In this document: one piece after another, positions 1 through 5,075 of the stretch | How the letters are laid out: each line of letters begins with the position of its first letter | Numbering within the stretch: position 1 is the stretch's first letter | Assembly: GCF_035998295.1 (NCBI RefSeq) | Contig: NZ_DASYHS010000103.1 | Location: forward strand, 1-5,495 | From: DASYHS01 sp035998295 | Lineage (GTDB): Bacteria; Pseudomonadota; Alphaproteobacteria; Azospirillales; Azospirillaceae | Direction: 5' to 3' | Length of the DNA: 5,495 nucleotides | The notes under the pieces: model-generated | Told to the model about the DNA's origin: nothing | The model's database searches: none | What the model saw: the letters and a program-made list of their open reading frames with translations, nothing else | Program-made: the position numbers and the translations under genes

Positions 1-28
1 CGGGCCGCCCGGCCAGGGCCGTTCCACG

Positions 29-2206
29 GTGCGGACGTCGCCGGACCCGGGTTCCCGCGACCGGCCGCTGTGGGTCCTGTTCGCCCTGTCGATCCTCCTT
101 CCGCTCTCGCTGTTCGTCTGGACCGCGGTGACCAGCTACAGGGAGGAGCTGGCGGACGCCGAGCGGACGGCGACGCGCACGGCGACGGCGCTTCACGAGC
201 ACGTCTCCAGAGTGCTCGACACCCACGAGGTCGTGCTCGACGAAATCGACCGGCGGATCGCGGGACGCTCCTGGGAGGACATCGAGAGCGACGCCGGGCT
301 TCGCAAGGACCTGGTCCGCATCGAGCGGAGCCTGGAGCAGATCGGGATCATCGCGCTGGTCGACGAAAGCGGCCGGGTCCGGGCGACGTCGCGCGGGGTC
401 GCGCCGCCGGCCGCCCCGATCGCCGACCGCGACTATTTCGAGGCGCAGCGCGAACGCGACGCAGGGACCTATGTCGGCGCCCCCTTCGTCAGCAGGGTCA
501 CCGGGGAGCGGCTCGTTGCGCTCAGCCGGCGGCGCACGACGCCCGACGGCAGCTTCGACGGCATCGTCCAGGTCGCGGTCCCGATCTCCTACATGACCGG
601 CTTCTGGAAGCAGTTCGTCCCCACCATCGCCCACGTCATCCCGTTCGTGCGCGCCGACGGCCGGGTCATCGCGCGCTATCCCGCCATCAACAATCCGGAA
701 TGGCTGGACACCACGGGCCCCTTCCTCAGCCGGGCGCTGCGCAACCCGCGGGGCGTCTACACCGCCGCCTCGCAGGTCGACGGCGTCGAACGCCTCAACG
801 CCTATATGCGGATACAGGGATATCCGCTGTTCATCAGCTTCAGCATGGAGACCGGCGCGATCCTGAACGGCTGGTACAGGACCATCGCCATCCACGGGGC
901 CTACACCCTCCTGACCGTGCTGGCCCTGCTCGGCATGAGCGTCATGGCCGTGCGCCGGTACCGGGCGCAGCAGGTCGCCTCGCGGCGCTGGCAGGAGGCG
1001 GCGGACCGGCTGGCGAGGGAGATGGCGGCGCGGGAGCGGGCGGAGGACGCGCTGCGCCAGTCGCAGAAGATGGAGACGCTCGGGCAGATCACCGGCGGCC
1101 TGGCGCACGACTTCAACAACCTGCTCCAGACGATGGCGAGCGGCCTCTACGTGCTGTCGTCCAGGATCCCCGAGGACGCGCGGGCCGTCGCCGACGCGAC
1201 GATGCAGGCGGTGGAGCGCGGGGCCAAGCTGGTCCACCAGCTGATGGCGTTCTCCCGGCGCCAGCAACTGCAGCCGCAGCCGGTCGACCTGTGCGCGCTG
1301 GTCGCCGGGATGGACGACCTGCTGCGCCGCGCGGTCGGCGACGCGGTCCATGTCGAGGTGGACGTCGATGCCGGCCTCGATCCGGTGATGGCCGATCCCA
1401 ACCAGACCGAGATGGCGATACTGAACCTCGCGATCAACGCCCGCGACGCGATGGCCGGCAGCGGCCGCCTGACCATCGCGGCGCGCGGCCTGGACGTGGC
1501 GCGCGGCGGGGACGGACGGCTGAGCCCGGGGCGCTACGTCGTCCTGTCGGTCACCGACACCGGCGGCGGCATGCCGCCGGACGTCCAGGACCGGGCCTTC
1601 GAGCCCTTCTTCACGACGAAGGAGGTCGGCAAGGGGACCGGGCTGGGCCTGAGCATGGTCTACGGCTTCGCCGAGCAGTCCGGCGGCACGGCGGAGATCG
1701 GCAGCCATCCCGGCCGCGGGACGACCGTGAGCCTGTACCTGCCCCGGGCCGACGCCGCCGCGCCGCAGGGGCGCGCGGCGCGGCAGCCGTCTTCGGCCGG
1801 CGGCACCGAGACGATCCTGCTGGTGGAGGACGAGGCCCTGGGCCGCATGGGGATCGCGCTGGCCCTGCGCCAGTTCGGCTACCGGGTCCACGAGGCGCGC
1901 AGGGGGGCCGAGGCGCTGGAGACCCTGGATCGGGAATGGCCGATAGACCTGATGATCGCCGACTACGCGATGCCGGGGATGTCCGGCATCGAGCTGGCGG
2001 CGGCGGCGCGGCGGCGGCATCCGGACCTGCGCATCATGATCATCACCGGACATGCCGCCTTCTCGTTCGACGAGACCGGAAGCGGCGTGTCGGCGGTGAT
2101 GCGCAAGCCCTTCCGCATGGGCGAGCTGGCGGAGCGGATCAGGGCCGTCCTCGCGCGGGACGCCCCGGCCATGGACCCCGAGACGCTCGAAGGCGAGCGG
2201 TCTTAG
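29..2206 (+). CDS. Cache-sensor hybrid histidine kinase with C-terminal receiver domain
   Basis: A 725-residue membrane sensor kinase that should autophosphorylate on histidine and pass the phosphate to its own receiver. Seen in the sequence: transmembrane helix at about residues 14-34; an extracytoplasmic region at about 38-283 with double-Cache features (DRDYFEAQR, then SRVTGERLVALSRR around 155-168); a second helix at about 286-308; a charged linker; a HisKA domain with GGLAHDFNNLLQ and phospho-acceptor His360; an HATPase domain with an N box (Asn466, Asn470), DTGGGMP at 510-516, FEPFFTT at 524-530 and GKGTGLGLS at 534-542; and a receiver at about 594-708 with Asp601/Glu602, phospho-acceptor Asp645, Thr673 and Lys693. 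All catalytic residues are present. There is no output domain, so phosphate presumably moves on to a separate phosphotransfer protein or regulator. The GTG start has a weak AGGG about 10 nt upstream, but the frame stays open to the left edge, so the true start could lie outside. The ligand is unknown. It converges on epmA. Confidence 0.93.
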   Translation: MRTSPDPGSRDRPLWVLFALSILLPLSLFVWTAVTSYREELADAERTATRTATALHEHVSRVLDTHEVVLDEIDRRIAGRSWEDIESDAGLRKDLVRIERSLEQIGIIALVDESGRVRATSRGVAPPAAPIADRDYFEAQRERDAGTYVGAPFVSRVTGERLVALSRRRTTPDGSFDGIVQVAVPISYMTGFWKQFVPTIAHVIPFVRADGRVIARYPAINNPEWLDTTGPFLSRALRNPRGVYTAASQVDGVERLNAYMRIQGYPLFISFSMETGAILNGWYRTIAIHGAYTLLTVLALLGMSVMAVRRYRAQQVASRRWQEAADRLAREMAARERAEDALRQSQKMETLGQITGGLAHDFNNLLQTMASGLYVLSSRIPEDARAVADATMQAVERGAKLVHQLMAFSRRQQLQPQPVDLCALVAGMDDLLRRAVGDAVHVEVDVDAGLDPVMADPNQTEMAILNLAINARDAMAGSGRLTIAARGLDVARGGDGRLSPGRYVVLSVTDTGGGMPPDVQDRAFEPFFTTKEVGKGTGLGLSMVYGFAEQSGGTAEIGSHPGRGTTVSLYLPRADAAAPQGRAARQPSSAGGTETILLVEDEALGRMGIALALRQFGYRVHEARRGAEALETLDREWPIDLMIADYAMPGMSGIELAAAARRRHPDLRIMIITGHAAFSFDETGSGVSAVMRKPFRMGELAERIRAVLARDAPAMDPETLEGERS

Positions 2207-2240
2207 ATATCGTGTTCCTCAGGCGCCGGCGCCGCGTCCG
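2205..2240. repeat. Left copy of 36-bp direct repeat (duplicated epmA 3' end)
   Basis: These 36 bases match positions 2317-2352 at 34 sites. On the minus strand the segment would read Gly-Arg-Gly-Ala-Gly-Ala-stop, the same ending as EpmA, followed by the same 14 downstream bases. The two differences (2222 and 2225) both fall at third positions of the Ala and Gly codons and are silent. The left end overlaps the last two bases of the kinase stop codon. The segment is a detached remnant or duplicate of the epmA tail; the similarity to EpmA does not continue beyond it. Confidence 0.85.
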
Positions 2241-2252
2241 CGGCTCGGCTTT

Positions 2253-2286
2253 CGCCCCTGACGGGGCGGGGGCGCGGTCGCGCCCC
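2253..2286. repeat. Overlapping GC-rich inverted repeats in the convergent spacer
   Basis: Two adjacent hairpin candidates lie between the kinase and epmA stops. CGCCCC at 2253-2258 pairs with GGGGCG at 2263-2268 across a 4-nt loop. GGGGCGCG at 2269-2276 pairs with CGCGCCCC at 2279-2286, with only two bases between the arms, so the innermost pair would open in RNA. CGCCCCTGA also occurs as a direct repeat at 2253-2261 and 2281-2289, so alternative pairings are possible. No T-run follows on either strand. They may help end transcription, but this is inference. Confidence 0.5.
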
Positions 2287-2287
2287 T

Positions 2288-2314
2288 GAGCGTTTCCGGT
2301 AGCCGGAAACGCTC
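2288..2314. terminator. Perfect 12-bp palindrome, candidate bidirectional terminator
   Basis: GAGCGTTTCCGG at 2288-2299 and its exact complement at 2303-2314 flank a 3-nt loop (TAG). It sits 16 bp past the epmA stop and about 80 bp past the kinase stop, between two converging genes, which is the expected place for a shared terminator. There is no T-tract on either side, so it is not a textbook intrinsic terminator. It could instead act as a transcript 3'-end stabiliser, or be a dispersed REP-like or other repeated palindrome. Confidence 0.55.
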
Positions 2315-2316
2315 CG

Positions 2317-2352
2317 AGATATCGTGTTCCTCAAGCACCGGCGCCGCGTCCG
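2317..2352. repeat. Right copy of 36-bp direct repeat (authentic epmA 3' end)
   Basis: Partner of the copy at 2205-2240, offset by 112 bp. It holds the last six sense codons and TGA stop of epmA (minus strand) plus 14 bases of 3' flank. Between the two copies lie 76 bases (2241-2316) made up mostly of inverted repeats. Confidence 0.85.
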
Positions 2353-3425
2353 GGCATCGCCACCGGCGCCCACAGCACGTCGTCGATCGCCTCGGTGCCG
2401 GTGCACAGCATGACCAGGCGGTCGAAGCCCAGCGCGATGCCGGCGCTGTCGGGCATGCCCAGTTCCAGGGCGGCCAGGAAGTCCTCGTCGACGGGGTAGC
2501 GCTCGCCGTAGATCCGCTCCCGCAGCGCCATGTCGGCCTCGAAGCGGGCGCGCTGGACGGCCGCGTCCGTCAGCTCGCCGAAGGCGTTGGCGAGCTCGAG
2601 CCCGCAGATGTAGAGCTCGAACCGCTCGGCGAGGCGGGGGTCGTCGGGCTTGGGGCGCGACAATGCCGCCATGCTGACGGGATAGTCGGCCAGAAAGGTC
2701 GGCCGGACCATGCCCAGGCGGGGCTCCACCCGCTCCAGGCTGATGCGGAAGAACAGGTCCTCCCAGGTGTCGCCGGGATGGGGCGCGATGCCGACGCGCT
2801 CGGCCTCGCGCGCCAGCAGCGCCGCGTCCGGCGCCGTGGGGTCCGGCGCGGTCGCGAGCAGGTCGATGCCGGCATGGCGGCGGAACGCGTCCTCGACGCT
2901 CAGCACCTCCCAGTCCAGGAAAGGATCGCAGGGCTGCCCGCGCCACAGGAAGGTCCGGCGCCCGGCGGCGCCGGCGGCGGCGCGCACCAGCGCCACGCAG
3001 TCCTCCATCAAGTCGGCGTAGCCGGCGCCCGCCCGGTACCATTCCAGCATCGTGAACTCGGGGCTGTGGGTCCCGGAGCGCTCGGCGTTGCGGAACACGT
3101 GCGCGAGCTGGAAGATGCGCGGCTCGCCGGCCACCAGCAGCTTCTTCATCGCGAATTCCGGGCTGGTGTGCAGGTGCAGGCGCAGGCGGTCGTCGGGGTT
3201 GGCCCCGACCAGCTCCGTCGCGAAGGCGTGCAGATGCGGCTCCATGCCCGGGGAGACCTGGAGGGCCGGCGTGTCGACCTCGACGAAGCCGTCGGCCTCG
3301 AAGAAGGCGCGCACGGCACGCGCGATGCGCGAGCGCGAGCGCAGCGCGTCGCGCCGCGCGGCGTGGCGGTCGGGGTGCCACCAGGGAGGGCGGTTCGGGT
3401 CGGGCAAGGGTCGGTCTTCCTCCAT
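2331..3425 (-). CDS. epmA: EF-P lysine ligase EpmA (GenX/PoxA/YjeA family)
   Basis: A 364-residue class II lysyl-tRNA-synthetase-like catalytic domain without the N-terminal anticodon-binding OB fold. Known members activate (R)-beta-lysine or lysine with ATP and attach it to the tip lysine of elongation factor P instead of tRNA. Visible motifs: motif 1 region RIARAVRAFFEADGFVEVDTP (33-53); substrate-site LHTSPEFAMKKLL (85-97); motif 2 VFRNAERSGTHSPEFTMLEWY (110-130); GLELANAFGELTD (275-287); and motif 3 GMPDSAGIALGFDRLVML (323-340) with Arg336. The length is slightly above the roughly 325 residues of the E. coli protein because of an N-terminal extension beginning MEEDRPLPDPNRPPWW. The ATG is chosen because AGGAG lies 7 nt upstream (plus-strand 3433-3437). 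The same frame runs open far upstream, but only as antisense to efp and suhB. It is divergent from efp, its substrate gene. The last six codons are duplicated at 2205-2240. Confidence 0.95.
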   Translation of the reverse strand: MEEDRPLPDPNRPPWWHPDRHAARRDALRSRSRIARAVRAFFEADGFVEVDTPALQVSPGMEPHLHAFATELVGANPDDRLRLHLHTSPEFAMKKLLVAGEPRIFQLAHVFRNAERSGTHSPEFTMLEWYRAGAGYADLMEDCVALVRAAAGAAGRRTFLWRGQPCDPFLDWEVLSVEDAFRRHAGIDLLATAPDPTAPDAALLAREAERVGIAPHPGDTWEDLFFRISLERVEPRLGMVRPTFLADYPVSMAALSRPKPDDPRLAERFELYICGLELANAFGELTDAAVQRARFEADMALRERIYGERYPVDEDFLAALELGMPDSAGIALGFDRLVMLCTGTEAIDDVLWAPVAMPGRGAGA

Positions 3426-3461
3426 GGCTACGCTCCTGGCGTCGTCGGGGCGCTTTTTTCC

Positions 3462-3492
3462 TTGCCTGCCCGAGTTGAACGGGCAAAGGCAA
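3462..3492. repeat. Imperfect inverted repeat in the epmA-efp divergent spacer
   Basis: TTGCC-TGCCCG (3462-3472) pairs with CGGGCA (3480-3485) and GGCAA (3488-3492), giving 11 base pairs with a 7-nt loop (3473-3479) and a two-base bulge (3486-3487). It lies roughly mid-way between the two divergent starts and overlaps the candidate efp -35 box. It may be an operator for both genes or a hairpin in the epmA leader; the sequence alone cannot distinguish these. Confidence 0.4.
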
Positions 3493-3503
3493 CCTGTTAG
3501 GGT
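3475..3503 (+). promoter_or_regulatory. Candidate sigma-70-type promoter for efp-suhB
   Basis: TTGAAC at 3475-3480 (-35-like) and TAGGGT at 3498-3503 (-10-like) are separated by 17 bp. The predicted transcript start near 3510 would give efp a leader of about 33 nt. The -10 match is weak, as is common in GC-rich alphaproteobacteria. No better pair was seen in the spacer on this strand, and no convincing epmA promoter on the other. Confidence 0.35.
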
Positions 3504-3542
3504 CCGCGCCTTGAAAAACAGCCTCAATGACGGTCCGACGCC

Positions 3543-4109
3543 ATGAAGGTCAACGCCAATCAGATGCGCCCCGGCCACGTGCTCGAGCATAACGGCAAGC
3601 TGTGGGTGATTCTCAAGACCGCAATCGTCCAGCCCGGCAAAGGCGGCGCCTTCATCCAGCTCGAGATGAAGGACGTCCGGACCGGAACCAAGACGACGGA
3701 ACGCTTCCGCACGCAGGAAACGGTCGAGCGCGCGCGCCTCGACGAGCACGAGATGCAATTCCTGTTCTCCGAGGGCGACACCTTCACCTTCATGGACAAG
3801 GAGACGTTCGAGCAGATCGTGATCCCGCGCGACATCATCGGCGACCCGGCCGTCTTCCTGCAGGAAGGCATGACGGTCAACGTCCAGGCCCACGAGGGCT
3901 CGCCGCTCGCGGTCGAGCTGCCGGCGACGGTGGTCCTCGAGGTGCTGGAGGCCGATCCGGTCGTGAAGGGCCAGACCGCGAGCAGCTCGTACAAGCCGGC
4001 GCGGGTCGAGAACGGCCAGCGCGTCATGGTGCCGCCGCACATCGAGACCGGCCAGCGCATCGTCGTCAATACCAGCGACGGCGCCTATCTCGAACGATCG
4101 AAGGACTGA
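3543..4109 (+). CDS. efp: Translation elongation factor P
   Basis: A 188-residue EF-P, the usual full length. It binds between the ribosomal P and E sites and restores peptide-bond formation when ribosomes stall on consecutive prolines. Seen: N-terminal KOW-like domain (MKVNANQMRPGHVLEHNGKL), the domain I tip PGKGGAF with modification-target Lys33, central OB domain (about 67-128, including FTFMDKETFEQI), and the C-terminal OB domain with the family signature region from about residue 150 (SSSYKPARVENGQRVMVPPHI) through GQRIVVNTSDGAYLER. The PGKG tip with a neighbouring epmA indicates lysylation-type activation, not the rhamnosylated-arginine type. The start is fixed: an in-frame TGA lies at 3528-3530 with no alternative start codon between. 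No Shine-Dalgarno sequence is visible ahead of it. suhB follows after 9 bp. Confidence 0.97.
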   Translation: MKVNANQMRPGHVLEHNGKLWVILKTAIVQPGKGGAFIQLEMKDVRTGTKTTERFRTQETVERARLDEHEMQFLFSEGDTFTFMDKETFEQIVIPRDIIGDPAVFLQEGMTVNVQAHEGSPLAVELPATVVLEVLEADPVVKGQTASSSYKPARVENGQRVMVPPHIETGQRIVVNTSDGAYLERSKD

Positions 4110-4118
4110 TCGCCCGCC

Positions 4119-4940
4119 ATGGCAGCCCGCTCGGCAATCATCAACGTCATGGCCCGAGCCGTCGAGAAGGCGGCCAAGGGCCTCGTGCGCGACTTCGGCG
4201 AGGTGGAGCATCTGCAGGTCTCCCGCAAGGGGCCGGCCGACTTCGTCTCCAGCGCCGATACGCGGGCCGAGCAGATCCTGCGCGCGGAACTGCAGAGGGC
4301 CCGACCCGATTTCGGCTTCCTGATGGAGGAGTCGGGAGAGACGAAGGGCCGCGATCCCGCCAACCGCTGGATCGTCGACCCGCTCGACGGCACCACCAAC
4401 TTCCTCCACGGCCTGCCGCACTGGGCGATATCGGTCGCGCTGGAGCGTGACGGCGAGATCGTCGCCGGCGTCGTCTACGAGCCGCTGAAGGACGAGATGT
4501 TCTGGGCGGAACGGGGGGCCGGCGCCTTCAACAACCACCAGCGCCTGCGCGTGTCCAGCCGCCGGCGGATGGAGGACGCGCTGATCGCCACCGGCATGCC
4601 GTTCAAGGGCCGAGGCAACCATGCCGCGTTCCTCGGGCAGCTCGAGACGGTGATGGCGGAGGTCGCCGGCATCCGGCGCCTCGGCTCGGCGGCGCTCGAC
4701 CTCGCCTATGTCGCGGCCGGCCGTTTCGACGGGTTCTGGGAGACCGGGCTGGCGCCCTGGGACACGGCGGCCGGCGTGCTCCTGGTCAGCGAGGCCGGCG
4801 GCTTCGTCACCGAGATCGGCGGCGGCCGCAACCCCGTCCACGGGGCCAGCGTGCTCGCCGCCAACGACCATCTGCACCTGCACCTGGGAAAGCTGCTTCG
4901 CGGTGCCGCGAAGGCGTCGCGCGGCAGCGCGGCAGGCTGA
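4119..4940 (+). CDS. suhB: Inositol-monophosphatase-family protein (SuhB-like)
   Basis: A 273-residue, Mg2+-dependent, Li+-sensitive-type phosphatase fold. Family members hydrolyse inositol-1-phosphate or related sugar phosphates; E. coli SuhB also works with Nus factors in rRNA transcription, though that role is not shown here. Metal and catalytic residues visible: Asp47 in SSADTRAEQ; Glu70-Glu71 in MEESG; WIVDPLDGTTNF at 84-95 (Asp87, Asp90, Gly91, Thr92); and WDTAAG at 214-219 with Asp215. The LGSAALDLAYVAAGRFDGFWE stretch (188-208) is typical of the family. The length is normal, with a short Ala/Gly/Lys-rich tail (262-273). The ATG is 9 bp after the efp stop; an AAGGA at 4101-4105 is about 13 nt upstream, so translation may be coupled to efp. 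The exact substrate, and whether it is SuhB proper or a paralogue, cannot be settled from sequence. Confidence 0.9.
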   Translation: MAARSAIINVMARAVEKAAKGLVRDFGEVEHLQVSRKGPADFVSSADTRAEQILRAELQRARPDFGFLMEESGETKGRDPANRWIVDPLDGTTNFLHGLPHWAISVALERDGEIVAGVVYEPLKDEMFWAERGAGAFNNHQRLRVSSRRRMEDALIATGMPFKGRGNHAAFLGQLETVMAEVAGIRRLGSAALDLAYVAAGRFDGFWETGLAPWDTAAGVLLVSEAGGFVTEIGGGRNPVHGASVLAANDHLHLHLGKLLRGAAKASRGSAAG

Positions 4941-4964
4941 GCGGCAGACTGGGCGGCAGACTGG
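4929..4964 (+). repeat. 12-bp tandem repeat, three units, across the suhB stop
   Basis: Three consecutive 12-mers: GCGGCAGGCTGA (4929-4940), then GCGGCAGACTGG twice (4941-4952, 4953-4964), with a fourth unit beginning GCGGGC. The first unit contains the suhB TGA. Unit length is a multiple of three, so gain or loss keeps frame, and in the second and third units the stop is replaced by TGG. Confidence 0.75.
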
Positions 4965-4994
4965 GCGGGCATCCGCGCGAAAGGGGCAAAGCGG

Positions 4995-5023
4995 TTGTTC
5001 CACTTGGGGTGTTCGGCTATTGT
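4995..5023 (+). promoter_or_regulatory. Candidate promoter for the proline-rich secreted protein gene
   Basis: TTGTTC at 4995-5000 and TATTGT at 5018-5023 are spaced exactly 17 bp, within the least GC-rich part of the 135-bp gap after suhB. The implied start near 5030 leaves a leader of about 45 nt. Matches to consensus are partial, so this is a candidate only. The gene could also be read through from efp-suhB, as no terminator is visible after suhB. Confidence 0.4.
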
Positions 5024-5050
5024 CCGGTGCGGACATCGCGAATGCACCGG
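5024..5050. repeat. 7-bp-arm inverted repeat downstream of the candidate promoter
   Basis: CCGGTGC (5024-5030) and its exact complement GCACCGG (5044-5050) are separated by 13 bp, so the half-site centres are 20 bp apart, about two helical turns. It begins immediately after the candidate -10 box. It could be a repressor operator or a hairpin in the 5' leader. Confidence 0.4.
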
Positions 5051-5075
5051 TCTTCAAAGGCTTCATGCGGGGACC

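Noticed and set aside
70..2289. Long open frame of 739 codons on the plus strand overlapping the kinase gene
   Set aside because: It reads as Arg/Gly/Pro/Ala-rich low-complexity sequence with no domain, in a different frame from the intact kinase motifs; a GC-rich shadow.
3454..3459. Run of six T as a possible intrinsic terminator
   Set aside because: No GC-rich stem precedes it on the plus strand, and no plus-strand gene ends there; it lies between two divergent genes.
2203..3492. 429-codon minus-strand frame over epmA
   Set aside because: It is an out-of-frame reading of the epmA region with Arg/Pro-rich sequence; the true frame carries all class II synthetase motifs.
2778..3500. 240-codon plus-strand frame opposite epmA
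   Set aside because: Antisense shadow with no recognisable motif and no ribosome binding site context.
3426..5066. Upstream continuation of the epmA frame, antisense to efp and suhB
   Set aside because: Nothing EpmA-like lies before MEEDRPLP. The good AGGAG and ATG at 3425 define the start, and the rest is the complement of two well-recognised genes.
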